Shown here: positions 1 to 8,613 of the stretch, piece by piece
Layout of the letters: each line of letters begins with the position of its first letter
Position numbering within the stretch: the stretch's first letter is position 1
Source: Terracoccus luteus
GTDB taxonomy: Bacteria; Actinomycetota; Actinomycetes; Actinomycetales; Dermatophilaceae
Length of the DNA: 64,000 bases
NCBI RefSeq assembly: GCF_003635045.1
Contig: NZ_RBXT01000001.1
Location: forward strand, 2,604,001 to 2,668,000
Direction of reading: 5' to 3'
Made by a program: the position numbers and the translations under genes
Notes under the pieces: model-generated
Seen by the model: only the letters and a program-made list of their open reading frames with translations
Told to the model about the DNA's origin: nothing
Database searches by the model: none

Positions 1-82
1 GGCCCAGCTCGGGCAGGGCGGGCTCGGGGCGACGACCGGGGTTGTCGGGCGAGCGGCGGCGGGTCGGGGTCTCGGTGGTCAT
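1..82 (-). CDS. resB: Cytochrome c biogenesis protein ResB, N-terminal fragment
   Basis: Only the first 27 codons are inside the window. The ATG lies directly after the ccdA stop on the same strand. The visible residues are a polar, Arg/Pro-rich cytoplasmic leader ending in PALPELG, the kind of lead-in that precedes the first membrane helix of actinobacterial ResB proteins. The identification rests mainly on order: in actinobacteria histidine phosphatase, TlpA/ResA, CcdA, ResB and the heme-lyase gene ccsA form one cytochrome c maturation operon. ResB would act with CcsA in moving heme across the membrane. No conserved ResB domain is visible here, so the name is a context inference. Confidence 0.55.
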   Translation of the reverse strand, partial: MTTETPTRRRSPDNPGRRPEPALPELG

Positions 83-83
83 G

Positions 84-836
84 TCAGAGCGCCGTCGTGA
101 AGGAGTCGACGAGACGGGTCTGCAGCCATACGACCACCGTCTCCCACAGACCTGTGACGAGCAGGATGCCGACGAGGAGCAGCATCGTGCCCCCGGCCAG
201 CTGGATGCCGCGGCGGTGGCGGCGCAGCCAGTCGCCCGCGCGCCCGGCCCGCTCGTACAACGCGGCCATGAGCACGAAGGGCACTCCAAGGCCGAGGCAG
301 TAGAGCCCGGCGAGCACGACGCCGCGGGTGATGGTGCCCGACTCGGCGCTCAGCGGCGTGGCCATCGCCATGATGGCGCCGAGGGTCGGCCCTTGGCACG
401 GGCCCCAGCTGAGGCCGAAGACGACGCCGAGCAGCGGCGCCCCCGCGAGGCCGGCGCGCGGTCGCCAGCCGACCTTCGCGGTGAGGCCGGAGCCGAGGCC
501 GCCGACGCCGAGGAAGATCAGCGCGGTGACGATGACGACAACGCCGCCGAGGCGCATGAGCAGGCTGCGGTGCTCGGCGAGGGCGAGCCCGAGCGAGCTG
601 AAGGTCACCCCGACGAGGAGGTAGACGGCGGTGAAGCCCAGCACGAAGAGCAGCGCGCCGAGCACGAGCCGGCCGCGCGACCGCTGCCCGAGCGAGACGT
701 CGGACAGGCCGGTGACGTAGCCGAGGAAGCCCGGCACGAGGGGCAGCACGCACGGCGAGGCGAACGAGACGAGACCGGCGGCGACGGCCACGACGGCCGC
801 CACGAGCAGCGACCCGTTGACGAGCTCGGCGCCCAC
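84..836 (-). CDS. ccdA: CcdA-type cytochrome c biogenesis / thiol-disulfide interchange membrane protein
   Basis: A 250-residue polytopic membrane protein of the DsbD/CcdA transmembrane family, starting at GTG. CcdA passes electrons from cytoplasmic thioredoxin to extracytoplasmic ResA/TlpA-like proteins that reduce apocytochrome c. Visible signs are about six hydrophobic segments, a Cys after Pro in the first helix (SFASPCVLPLVPG, near residue 30) and a second conserved Cys in SWGPCQGPTLGAI near residue 145. These are the two redox cysteines expected of the family. It lies 6 nt downstream of the TlpA/ResA-like gene and stops just before resB, so it belongs to the cytochrome c maturation operon. 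Length is normal for the family. Confidence 0.9.
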   Translation of the reverse strand: MGAELVNGSLLVAAVVAVAAGLVSFASPCVLPLVPGFLGYVTGLSDVSLGQRSRGRLVLGALLFVLGFTAVYLLVGVTFSSLGLALAEHRSLLMRLGGVVVIVTALIFLGVGGLGSGLTAKVGWRPRAGLAGAPLLGVVFGLSWGPCQGPTLGAIMAMATPLSAESGTITRGVVLAGLYCLGLGVPFVLMAALYERAGRAGDWLRRHRRGIQLAGGTMLLLVGILLVTGLWETVVVWLQTRLVDSFTTAL

Positions 837-842
837 GACGGG

Positions 843-1457
843 TCAGGCCCCCTGCGACAGCACGTCGTCGACGAGCCCGACGAGCGTCGAGGTCGTGACC
901 GGTCCGGAGACGCGGGCCGCGATGCGGGCCTGCGGGTCGAGCACGAGCGTGGTGGGGGTGGCCGCGGCCTTGCCCTGCAGGGAGAGGATCGGCACTCCCC
1001 CGTCGTAGGCGAGGGAGGGGTAGGTGACCCCGTTGGCCTCCTGGTAGGCGAGGCCGGTGGCGGCCCCCTCCAGCTTGTCGAGGCCGAGGAACGCGACCTT
1101 CTTGCGCTCCTTCTGCAGCCGCACCCAGGCGGCCTGGAGGTCGTCGGTCTCGTCGATGCACGGCGGGCACCACGAGCCCCACACGTTGACGACGAGCACC
1201 GCGCCCGCGACGTCGTCCATGCTCCACGGCTTGCCCTCGAGGGTGGTTCCGGTCAGTGACACCGGCTCGCCACGGCTCTCCGGAGCGAGCTGCTCGATCG
1301 AGCCGTCGCCCGCCACGTAGTTCTTGTCGTCGCCCGCCTTGGCCTGCTCGGCGACGGAGTTCGGGTCGCTGCTGCACGCCGCGAGCAGCCCGGCGCCGGC
1401 GGCGGCCAGGGTGGCCCCGCCCCAGCGCAGGACGGTGCGGCGGTCGGGCTGCGACAT
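843..1457 (-). CDS. TlpA/ResA-family thiol-disulfide oxidoreductase, predicted Tat-exported lipoprotein
   Basis: A 204-residue extracytoplasmic thioredoxin-fold protein with the redox motif WCPPC in the WGSWCPPCIDE segment, typical of ResA/TlpA proteins that reduce apocytochrome c cysteines. I place the start at ATG 1457, which overlaps the upstream stop as TGATG; a longer reading upstream lies inside the phosphatase gene. The N-terminus has a twin-arginine pattern (DRRTVLRW) followed by an Ala/Gly-rich stretch and the lipobox LLAAC. This suggests Tat export followed by lipidation of the Cys. The mature domain includes the AlkC/TSA-redoxin type core and a cis-Pro region near ATPTTLV. It is followed by ccdA, its expected electron donor. 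Confidence 0.88.
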   Translation of the reverse strand: MSQPDRRTVLRWGGATLAAAGAGLLAACSSDPNSVAEQAKAGDDKNYVAGDGSIEQLAPESRGEPVSLTGTTLEGKPWSMDDVAGAVLVVNVWGSWCPPCIDETDDLQAAWVRLQKERKKVAFLGLDKLEGAATGLAYQEANGVTYPSLAYDGGVPILSLQGKAAATPTTLVLDPQARIAARVSGPVTTSTLVGLVDDVLSQGA

Positions 1458-2116
1458 CAGGCGCCCACGCTCTTGCTCGCCCGGGCGAGCAGGGCCGCGG
1501 CCGGCTCGGAGTACGACACCGACTGCAGCTCGTCTCCGTCGTAGGTCAGGCTCGTCAGCGACGCGAGCGTGCACTCACGCTTGCGCGGGTCGTGCCAGAG
1601 GCGGCGGTTCTCGAGGCGGTTGCGGGCGGTCCACACCGGCAGCTGGTGCGAGACGATGACCGCCTCGTGGCCGGCGGCGGCCCGGCGGGCGTCGTCGACC
1701 GCCGCGAGCATGCGGGCCGCGATCTGGGTGTAGGGCTCACCCCACGACGGGCGCACGGGGTTGAGCAGGTGCCGCCAGTTGGCCGGTCGCAGGATGTCGC
1801 CCTTGGCGACCGTGCGGCCCTCGAAGACGTTCTCCGACTCGATGACCCGGGCGTCGGTGACGATCTCGACGTCGTGCGAGTCGGCGATGGGAGCCGCCGT
1901 CTGCTGCGCCCGCTCGAGGGGCGACGCGACGACGTGCACGATGTCGTTCGGGGCCAGGTGCCGCGCGACCGTCTCGGCCATCTCGCGGCCGAGGTCGGAC
2001 AGGTGGTAGCCGTCGAGCCGGCCGTAGAGCACACCCTCCGGGTTGTACACCTCACCGTGGCGCATGAGGTGCACGACGGTGGTCGTCGGCGCCTCGCCCG
2101 GGGTGCTCTGGCTCAT
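1457..2116 (-). CDS. Histidine phosphatase family protein (phosphoglycerate mutase-like)
   Basis: A 219-residue protein of the histidine phosphatase superfamily. The phospho-accepting His is in LMRHGE near residue 19. A second core His is in IVSHQLPVW near residue 155, and further family residues are seen in the region ASPLERAQQTA. Members hydrolyse or transfer phosphate on small molecules or proteins; the substrate cannot be read from the sequence. It sits at the head of the cytochrome c maturation genes and its stop overlaps the TlpA start by one base, so the two are translationally coupled. This gene is a usual neighbour of the heme and cytochrome c genes in actinobacteria, but its role there is not established. 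Confidence 0.85.
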   Translation of the reverse strand: MSQSTPGEAPTTTVVHLMRHGEVYNPEGVLYGRLDGYHLSDLGREMAETVARHLAPNDIVHVVASPLERAQQTAAPIADSHDVEIVTDARVIESENVFEGRTVAKGDILRPANWRHLLNPVRPSWGEPYTQIAARMLAAVDDARRAAAGHEAVIVSHQLPVWTARNRLENRRLWHDPRKRECTLASLTSLTYDGDELQSVSYSEPAAALLARASKSVGA

Positions 2117-2239
2117 GCCCCCAGTGTCTCAAACCAACGCCGGTCGACCCAATCCACGACCGCCCTCCCAGCGCGCTCCCGGCGGGTCACCAGCGTGCCC
2201 GCGACGCGCTGTGGGCGGACTCACACGGACCCGCGCGAC

Positions 2240-3031
2240 TCACCCGGACCCACCGGCCGTCTGGCGCTGCTCGAGCACGGCGAGGTCGCGCTCGGCGTAG
2301 AGCCGGTGGCACCACTCCTCGTTGAGCACGATGCGCAGGCACTGCGCGACCGGGTAGCTGCGCGCCTCGGGCCAGCCGGGGCCCTCGACCGGAGTCGTGT
2401 CGGCCGCGAGCTGCTCGGGCGTCAGGTCGGCGAGGTAGCGGGCGACGAGCTGCCGGCTGCGCTCGCGCACCTCGAGCGCCTCGTCGAGCGTGGGCCGCGC
2501 CTCACGGTCGCGCGGCACCCCCGGGGTGTCGGGCATCTGGTCCCACGGGAGGTCGAGCGGGTGCCACGGCGAGGGGTCGCCGAGGATGGCCCGACCGACC
2601 CACGAGTCACTCGCGAAGGCGAGGTGGCGCAGGGTCTCGACGAACGACCACTCGCCGTCGACCGACTCGTGCAGCGCCTCGGGGGGCAAGGCCCGGGCCC
2701 GCCGCATCGTGCCTTGCCACAGCCCGTCAAGCACCTCCCAGGCCTCGCGGTACCCGTCGGGGTCGTCGGGTCGCATCTTGGCCCGGAGCGGCTCGCGCCG
2801 GTCGAGCTCGGCCTCGACGAGCGGCGCGATGTCGACACCGTTGACGAAGACCCGCTCGACGTCACCCTCGATGGTCACGTCGTAGAGCTCGACGCCCTTC
2901 ATCGTGACGCGGTGCAGGTCGGTGTTGTCGATGTAGGTGTCGCTGAGCGAGCACGACGTGAGCCGCGCACCGCCGAACTCCACCCAGTCGAAGTGCTTGC
3001 CCCGGAAGTCGGTCCCCTCGTAGTCCGCCAT
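2240..3031 (-). CDS. DinB-like domain protein with N-terminal pentapeptide-repeat-like segment
   Basis: A 263-residue soluble protein. Residues 5-60 read as loose pentapeptide repeats (units such as DFRGK, HFDWV, RLTSC, DLHRV). The remainder is a DinB/YfiT-type four-helix bundle, with SFVETLRHLAFASDSWVGRA near residue 135 and a C-terminal NEEWCHRLYAERDL. Its His residues could form the metal site of DinB-fold mycothiol- or bacillithiol-dependent transferases. The reaction is unknown. It lies between hemL and the phosphatase on the same strand, with about 120 bases on one side and 86 on the other, so it may be a separate unit. The fusion of a repeat region with a DinB bundle is found in actinobacteria but is poorly characterised. 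Confidence 0.75.
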   Translation of the reverse strand: MADYEGTDFRGKHFDWVEFGGARLTSCSLSDTYIDNTDLHRVTMKGVELYDVTIEGDVERVFVNGVDIAPLVEAELDRREPLRAKMRPDDPDGYREAWEVLDGLWQGTMRRARALPPEALHESVDGEWSFVETLRHLAFASDSWVGRAILGDPSPWHPLDLPWDQMPDTPGVPRDREARPTLDEALEVRERSRQLVARYLADLTPEQLAADTTPVEGPGWPEARSYPVAQCLRIVLNEEWCHRLYAERDLAVLEQRQTAGGSG

Positions 3032-3075
3032 GGCGGGACGCTAGCGCCGACCACCGACAGCCGTCACCCCCTCGC

Positions 3076-3097
3076 GGATGCCGGCCGGCCGGCATCC
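3076..3097. repeat. 22-bp perfect palindrome built from GGATGCCGG
   Basis: Between hemL and the DinB-like gene lies a perfect 22-bp palindrome made from GGATGCCGG, a central GGCC overlap and CCGGCATCC. It uses the same 9-mer that recurs across the whole window. It falls 21 bp after the hemL stop in the direction of transcription, so it could form a hairpin in the hemL 3' end. There is no T-tract, so a terminator role is uncertain. Confidence 0.6.
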
Positions 3098-3117
3098 ATG
3101 TCAGGGCTCGGGTGGGC

Positions 3118-4452
3118 TCAGTCGGGCGTGCCGGCGGCGCGTGCCGCGGCGGGCAGCGCGTCGAGGACGTGCGACACGGCGGCGTCGTCGTGGCTGGCGG
3201 AGACGAACCACGACTCGAAGGCGCTCGGGGGCAGGTGCACGCCCTGGGCCAGCATCGAGTGGAAGAACCGGCGGAAGGCGGCGGAGTCCTGGTCGCGCGC
3301 GTCGTCGTAGTCGCGCACCTCGCCGTCGCGGAAGAAGACCGAGAACATCGATCCGGCCCACTGCACCGTGTGCGGCACCGAGGCGGCAGTGAGGGCCTCG
3401 GACGCGGCGCCGGCGATCGCGGTGGCGACCGTGTCGAGCCGCTCGTAGACGTCGGGGGTGCAGCCCTGCAGCGTGGCGAGCCCCGCCGCCGACGCGACCG
3501 GGTTACCCGAGAGGGTGCCTGCCTGGTACACCGGGCCCTGCGGAGCGAGCAGCGCCATGACGTCGGCCCGGCCACCGAAGGCCGCGGTCGGGAAGCCGCC
3601 GCCCATGACCTTGCCGAAGGTGAAGAGGTCGGGCGCCCCCGAGGGCGCCACGCCCTCGCGGCCGAGCCAGCCCGAGGCCGAGCAGCGGAAGCCGGTCATC
3701 ACCTCGTCGGAGATGAGCAGCGCGCCGTGGGCGGCCGTGACGCGGCGCAGCCCCTCGGTGAACCCGGGGGCGGGCGGCACGACGCCCATGTTGCCCGCGG
3801 CCGCCTCGGTGATGACGGCCGCGATCTCGTGGCCGCGCTCGGCGAAAGCCGCCTCGAGGGCGCCGAGGTCGTTGTAGGGCAGCACGATCGTCTCGCCGGC
3901 GCTCGAGCGCGGCACGCCGGCGGAGTCGGGCAGGGCGAAGGTCGCGATGCCCGACCCGGCGGACGCGAGCAGCGCGTCGACGTGCCCGTGGTAGCAGCCG
4001 GCGAACTTCACGACGACGTCGCGGCCGGTGTACCCGCGGGCCAGGCGCAGCGCCGACATCGTCGCCTCGGTGCCGCTGTTGACGAGGCGCACCTGCTCGA
4101 GCGGTGCGACCCGCGAGACGATCTCCTCCGCGAGCTTCACCTCGTTCTCGGAGGGGGTGCCGAACGAGAACCCCTGTGCGGCAGCGTCCTTCACCGCCTC
4201 GAGCACCGACGGGTGCGCGTGGCCGAGGATCATCGGGCCCCACGAGCAGATGAGGTCGACGTACCGGTTGCCGTCGGCGTCGGTCAGCCACGGCCCCGTG
4301 GCGCTGGCGATGAAGCGGGGGGTTCCGCCGACGGCGCGGAACGCGCGCACCGGCGAGTTGACCCCGCCGGGGATGACGCGGCTCGCCCGGTCGAGCAGGG
4401 TGGCGGATGCCGTCGTGGTCTGGGTCGGCGCGGCCGTGGGCTCGGTGCTCAT
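3118..4452 (-). CDS. hemL: Glutamate-1-semialdehyde 2,1-aminomutase
   Basis: A 444-residue PLP enzyme that converts glutamate-1-semialdehyde to 5-aminolevulinate, the second step of the C5 tetrapyrrole route and the step after HemA. Signature features are [12 protein letters not shown] near residue 30, the Gly-rich [15 protein letters not shown] region, and the PLP-binding Lys in [11 protein letters not shown] near residue 280. The fold-type I aminotransferase core spans the whole protein and its length is normal. It lies downstream of hemB and the MarR-like gene on the same strand, completing the pathway from glutamyl-tRNA to uroporphyrinogen III in this cluster. Confidence 0.97.
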   Translation of the reverse strand: MSTEPTAAPTQTTTASATLLDRASRVIPGGVNSPVRAFRAVGGTPRFIASATGPWLTDADGNRYVDLICSWGPMILGHAHPSVLEAVKDAAAQGFSFGTPSENEVKLAEEIVSRVAPLEQVRLVNSGTEATMSALRLARGYTGRDVVVKFAGCYHGHVDALLASAGSGIATFALPDSAGVPRSSAGETIVLPYNDLGALEAAFAERGHEIAAVITEAAAGNMGVVPPAPGFTEGLRRVTAAHGALLISDEVMTGFRCSASGWLGREGVAPSGAPDLFTFGKVMGGGFPTAAFGGRADVMALLAPQGPVYQAGTLSGNPVASAAGLATLQGCTPDVYERLDTVATAIAGAASEALTAASVPHTVQWAGSMFSVFFRDGEVRDYDDARDQDSAAFRRFFHSMLAQGVHLPPSAFESWFVSASHDDAAVSHVLDALPAAARAAGTPD

Positions 4453-4504
4453 GGCCCCATCCTCGCAAACGCCCGCACCCCACCGGCATCCGCTCGGCGC
4501 CCGC

Positions 4505-4993
4505 TCAGCGCCCGCTCAGCCCGTCGGGGTCGAGGTGGTCACGGATGATGGCCATCGCGTCGCCGAGCGCCTGGAACTGCTCGGGCGTCATGATGTCGGT
4601 GAGGTGCTCGCGGACGCTCGCGACGTGGATGCGCGACATCTCGCGGATGGCGCGCAGCCCGGCGGCGGTGAGCACGAGCTCGACGCCGCGACGGTCGTCG
4701 AGGCAGGGCTCGCGGGTCACCCAGCCGCGCAGCTCGAGCCGCTTGGCGGTGTGGGTGAGGCGGCTGCGCGACTGCACGACCATGGCGGCGAGGTCGGACA
4801 TCCGCAGCCGGTACGACGAGCTCTCGGAGAGCATCGAGATGATCTCGTACTCGCTGAGCTGGATGTCGTGGACATGGAGGGCCTGGTCGAGCGCCTGCTC
4901 GAGCAGGCGGGTCCCGCGCAGCACGGCGCGCCACGACGCCTGTTCACGCTCGTCGAGCCACCTGACGTCGTCCCCCGACGGTGCTTGCGTCAC
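4505..4993 (-). CDS. MarR-family transcriptional regulator
   Basis: A 162-residue winged-helix protein. The core reads from the dimerisation helix ([19 protein letters not shown], residues 13-31) through the DNA-binding helices ([13 protein letters not shown] and [20 protein letters not shown]) to the wing containing [14 protein letters not shown]. This is the classic MarR layout, with the conserved D-x-R-x3-L/V pattern in the wing. It lies between hemB (29 nt upstream) and hemL (52 nt downstream), all on the minus strand. It may sense a small ligand or oxidant and tune the distal heme genes, but no operator palindrome is obvious in these short gaps. Confidence 0.9.
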   Translation of the reverse strand: MTQAPSGDDVRWLDEREQASWRAVLRGTRLLEQALDQALHVHDIQLSEYEIISMLSESSSYRLRMSDLAAMVVQSRSRLTHTAKRLELRGWVTREPCLDDRRGVELVLTAAGLRAIREMSRIHVASVREHLTDIMTPEQFQALGDAMAIIRDHLDPDGLSGR

Positions 4994-5022
4994 AGCGCAC
5001 CTCCTTCGTACCGCATCGGATC

Positions 5023-6009
5023 CTAGTGGCGTGCGGGTCGCAGGCCCGACAGCCGCTCCGCGAGCTCGAGGGCGAAGTACGTCAGCACGACCGAGGCGCC
5101 CGCGCGGCGGATGCAGAGCACCGACTCCATCGCCGCGGCGTCACCGTCGATCCAGCCGCGCTCGGCGGCGGCGCGCACCATCGCGTACTCCCCCGACACC
5201 TGGTAGGCGGCGACGGGCACCGGCACCCGCGCGGCCGCCGCCGCGACGATGTCGAGGTAGGCGAGGGCGGGCTTGACCATGACGAGGTCGGCCCCCTGCT
5301 GGACGTCGAGGTCGATCTCGCGCAGCGCCTCGAGCCGGTTGGCGGGGTCCTGCTGGTACGTGCGGCGGTCGCCCTCCAGGCTCGACTGCACCGCCTCGCG
5401 GAAGGGGCCGTAGAACGCCGACGCGTACTTCGCGGCGTAGGCGAGCACGACGGTGTCGGTGAGGCCGGCCCCGTCGAGCGCGGTGCGGATCTCGCCGACC
5501 TGGCCGTCCATCATCCCGGAGGGGGCGACGACGTGGGCGCCGGCGCGGGCCTGCGCGACCGCCATGGCCGCGTAGATCTCGTTCGTCAGGTCGTTGTCGA
5601 CCCGACCGCGGTCGTCGAGCACGCCGCAGTGGCCGTGGTCGGTGAACTCGTCGAGGCACGTGTCGGCCATGACGAGCAGGTCGTCGCCCACCGTCTCGCG
5701 CACGACGCCGAGCCCGACGTTGAGGATGCCGCCGGGGTCGGTCGCGCCGCTGCCGACGGCGTCCTTGTGCTGCGGGACGCCGAAGAGCATGAGGCCGCCG
5801 AGGCCGGCGTCACGCGCCTGCTCCGCCACCGTGCGCAGCGAGGCGAGCGAGTGCTGCGAGACCCCGGGCATGCTCGAGATCGGTCGCGGCGCGTCGAGGC
5901 CCTCGGCCACGAACACCGGAAGCACGAGGTCTCGCGGGTGCAGCCGGGTCTCGGCCACCATCTCTCGCACGACGGGGTTCTGGCGCAGCCTCCGGGGTCG
6001 CTCGATCAC
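5023..6009 (-). CDS. hemB: Porphobilinogen synthase (delta-aminolevulinic acid dehydratase)
   Basis: A 328-residue TIM-barrel enzyme that condenses two 5-aminolevulinate molecules to porphobilinogen. Visible signatures are the metal-binding segment DTCLDEFTDHGHCG near residue 117, which has the Cys residues of zinc-type enzymes, and two Schiff-base lysines: one in AYAAKYASAFYGPFR near residue 195 and one in MVKPALAYLD near residue 248. It begins 10 nt after the CobA-HemD stop, so it is probably read through from the rex-hemACD unit. Length and motif order are normal. Confidence 0.97.
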   Translation of the reverse strand: MIERPRRLRQNPVVREMVAETRLHPRDLVLPVFVAEGLDAPRPISSMPGVSQHSLASLRTVAEQARDAGLGGLMLFGVPQHKDAVGSGATDPGGILNVGLGVVRETVGDDLLVMADTCLDEFTDHGHCGVLDDRGRVDNDLTNEIYAAMAVAQARAGAHVVAPSGMMDGQVGEIRTALDGAGLTDTVVLAYAAKYASAFYGPFREAVQSSLEGDRRTYQQDPANRLEALREIDLDVQQGADLVMVKPALAYLDIVAAAAARVPVPVAAYQVSGEYAMVRAAAERGWIDGDAAAMESVLCIRRAGASVVLTYFALELAERLSGLRPARH

Positions 6010-6019
6010 ACCGGCCGCC

Positions 6020-7666
6020 TCAGCGGGCGCGGCGACGCGAGGCCGGCCGCTTGTCGCTCGGGCGCTGCACGGGCTGGCCCGACTCGGCCGCAGCGACCGC
6101 GATGCCGACGCCGTGGCCGGCCAGGGCGTCGACGAGGCTGAGGGCAGAGGCCTCGGGCGCGAGCACGTCGACCCGCAGGCCGTGCTCCTGCGCCGTCTTC
6201 GCCGTGGCCGGGCCGATGCAGGCGACGACCGTCGCCGGATGCGGCTTGCCGGCGATCCCGACGAGGTTGCGCACCGTCGAGCTCGAGGTGAAGACGACGG
6301 CGTCGTAGTCGCCGCCCTTGATGGCGTCGCGGATCTCGGCGGCCGGCGGCGCGGCCCGGACCGTGCGGTAGGCGGTGACGTCGTCGACCTCCCAGCCCAT
6401 GTCGCGCAGGCCGGCGACGAGGGTCTCGGTGGCGATGTCGGCGCGCGGCAGCAGGACCCGGTTGATGGGGTCGAGCAGCTCGTCGAAGTCGGGCCACTCC
6501 TCGAGCAGACCGGCGGCCGACTGCTCCCCGCTCGGCACGAGGTCGGCGTTGATGCCCCACTCCCGCAGGGCCTCGGCGGTCACCCCACCGACGGCGGCGA
6601 CCTTGAGCCCGGCGAAGGCGCGGGCGTCGAGCCCGAGCTCCTCGAAGCGCTCGCGCACCGCGCGCACGGCGTTGACCGACGTGAAGCCGATCCACTCGTA
6701 GCGACCCGTGACCAGACCCTTGACGGCCTTCTCCATCTGCTGCGGCGTGCGCGGCGGCTCGACGGAGATCGTGGGCACGACGTCGGCGGTGGCGCCGTAG
6801 CCGGCGAGCCGGTCGACCATCGTGCCGGCCTGGGCCTGGGTGCGCGGCACGAGCACCTTCCAGCCGAAGAGGGGCTTGGTCTCGAACCACGACAGCTCGT
6901 CGCGCAGGCCCACGGTGCTCGACACGACGGCCATGGCGAGGTCGTCGTCGTGTCCCTCGAGGGTGTCGTCGACGGCATCCAGGGTGACGACGTGGGAGGT
7001 CTGGCCCACGGTGGTGCCGTTGAAGGTGAGCGAGACGAGGGTGTCGGCGTCGCGACCGGCGGCCGCGAGAGCGCGCAGCCCGGTGCGGATGGCGGCGGTG
7101 CCACCGAGCACGACGACCGTGTCGTCACCGACGGCGTAGCGCGGCCACGAGACGCCGGGCAGGTCGGCGCTGACGATGTGCACCGCCGAGGTGCCCTTGG
7201 CGGTGAGCGGGATGCCGGCGTAGGTCGGCACCGCGCTCACGGCGCTGACACCGGGGACGACGTCGAAACTGAGCGAGGCGCGCCGGCAGGCGCGGACCTC
7301 CTCGACGAGACCGCCCCAGAGGCTGGGGTCGCCGTCCATGAGGCGCACGACGAGACCGCCCGGGCCGACGGCCTTGGCCGCCTTGACGAGCAGCTTGGCC
7401 CGCACCGCGTGGGTCAGCTCCTGGCCCTGCTCGCCGTGGCCGGCGTCGATGACCTCGACGTCGGGGCGGGCGTGGCGCAGCACGACGTCGTCGCGCGAGA
7501 TGCGGTCGATGACGACGGCGTCGGCGGCGGCGAGCAGGTCACGGCCGCGCACGGTCATGAGCCCGGGGTCTCCGGGGCCGGCACCGACGAAGGCGACACG
7601 CGCCGGCGTCGTCGGCACCGTGGGGGTCGAGACCGTCTGCTCTGACGGCTGGCGAGAACGAGTCAC
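6020..7666 (-). CDS. hemD: Fused uroporphyrinogen-III C-methyltransferase / uroporphyrinogen-III synthase
   Basis: A 548-residue fusion. Residues 20-270 are a SUMT/CobA-type methyltransferase with the SAM-binding start [15 protein letters not shown] and the [18 protein letters not shown] motif. Residues 280-520 are uroporphyrinogen-III synthase (HemD), which closes hydroxymethylbilane into uroporphyrinogen III. The CobA half would methylate that product towards precorrin-2 for siroheme or cobalamin. Fusions of this type are usual in actinobacterial hem operons. Its start overlaps the hemC stop by 4 nt. The HemD half is divergent as in other bacteria, and is placed from the conserved [12 protein letters not shown] and [15 protein letters not shown] segments. 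Confidence 0.94.
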   Translation of the reverse strand: MTRSRQPSEQTVSTPTVPTTPARVAFVGAGPGDPGLMTVRGRDLLAAADAVVIDRISRDDVVLRHARPDVEVIDAGHGEQGQELTHAVRAKLLVKAAKAVGPGGLVVRLMDGDPSLWGGLVEEVRACRRASLSFDVVPGVSAVSAVPTYAGIPLTAKGTSAVHIVSADLPGVSWPRYAVGDDTVVVLGGTAAIRTGLRALAAAGRDADTLVSLTFNGTTVGQTSHVVTLDAVDDTLEGHDDDLAMAVVSSTVGLRDELSWFETKPLFGWKVLVPRTQAQAGTMVDRLAGYGATADVVPTISVEPPRTPQQMEKAVKGLVTGRYEWIGFTSVNAVRAVRERFEELGLDARAFAGLKVAAVGGVTAEALREWGINADLVPSGEQSAAGLLEEWPDFDELLDPINRVLLPRADIATETLVAGLRDMGWEVDDVTAYRTVRAAPPAAEIRDAIKGGDYDAVVFTSSSTVRNLVGIAGKPHPATVVACIGPATAKTAQEHGLRVDVLAPEASALSLVDALAGHGVGIAVAAAESGQPVQRPSDKRPASRRRAR

Positions 7667-8613
7667 GAGACATGCTCCGAACGGCTTGTGGCGGTGGTGG
7701 TGGTGCCCTCGATGTCGGCCGCGCCGTCGTCGAGGAGGATCTGGGCGAGCCGGGCGCCGAGCGCCTCAGGCTCTGTGTACGGCCCCACGAGGGAGCGGCG
7801 CAACTCGATGGTCCCGTCGTCGCTGCCGGCGAAGGCGCGCAGCGACAGCTCGAGCCCGTCGTCGCCCTCGACGACCTCGGCCAGCGCCCCGACGGGGGCG
7901 GTGCAGCCGGCCTCGAGCGCGCGCAGCAGCGCCCGCTCGGCGGTCACCGCGACGCGGGTGTCGGCGTCGTCGAGCGAGGCCACGGCGTCGAGCACGTCGG
8001 CGCGGTCGCTGCGGCACTCGACGGCGAGCGCACCCTGACCGGGAGCGGGCAGCACCTGGATGGGGTCGATGACCTCGGTGGCGTCACCGAGCCGGCCGAG
8101 ACGGGACAGGCCCGCGCGGGCCAGCACGACGGCATCCAGCAGCCCCTCGGTGACGAAGCCGATGCGCGTGTCGACGTTGCCGCGGATGGGGCGGATCTCG
8201 AGACCGAGTCCGAGGGCGGCGAGCTGCGCGGCCCGTCGGGGCGAGCCGGTGCCGACGACCGAGCCCTGCGGCAGCTCGCCGAGGGTGAGGCCGTCTCGGG
8301 CGACGAGGACGTCGCGGCTGTCCTCGCGGACGGGCACCGCCGCGATGGTCAGGCCGGGCTCGGGCGCGGTCGGGAGGTCCTTGAGCGAGTGGACGGCGAC
8401 GTCGATGCGCCCGTCGAGCAGCGCATGTCGGATGGCCGAGGCGAACACGCCGGTGCCGCCGATGGCCGTGAGGGCCTGGGCGGAGACGTCGCCCTCCGTC
8501 GTGATCTCGACGAGCTCGACCTCGTGCCCGGCGGCCTCCAGCTGGTCGGCGACCCACTGCGACTGCGTCGTGGCCAGGCGTGAGCGGCGCGTGCCGAGGC
8601 GGAGCGTGGTCAT
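7663..8613 (-). CDS. hemC: Hydroxymethylbilane synthase (porphobilinogen deaminase)
   Basis: A 316-residue enzyme that polymerises four porphobilinogens to hydroxymethylbilane. The start is ATG 8613, reading [15 protein letters not shown]; it overlaps the hemA stop by 4 nt, and the longer upstream reading lies inside hemA. The dipyrromethane cofactor is attached through the Cys of [12 protein letters not shown] near residue 243. Other family signatures are HSLKDLPT near residue 75 and the [11 protein letters not shown] segment. It is the third gene of the tightly coupled rex-hemA-hemC-hemD unit. Confidence 0.96.
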   Translation of the reverse strand: MTTLRLGTRRSRLATTQSQWVADQLEAAGHEVELVEITTEGDVSAQALTAIGGTGVFASAIRHALLDGRIDVAVHSLKDLPTAPEPGLTIAAVPVREDSRDVLVARDGLTLGELPQGSVVGTGSPRRAAQLAALGLGLEIRPIRGNVDTRIGFVTEGLLDAVVLARAGLSRLGRLGDATEVIDPIQVLPAPGQGALAVECRSDRADVLDAVASLDDADTRVAVTAERALLRALEAGCTAPVGALAEVVEGDDGLELSLRAFAGSDDGTIELRRSLVGPYTEPEALGARLAQILLDDGAADIEGTTTTATSRSEHVS

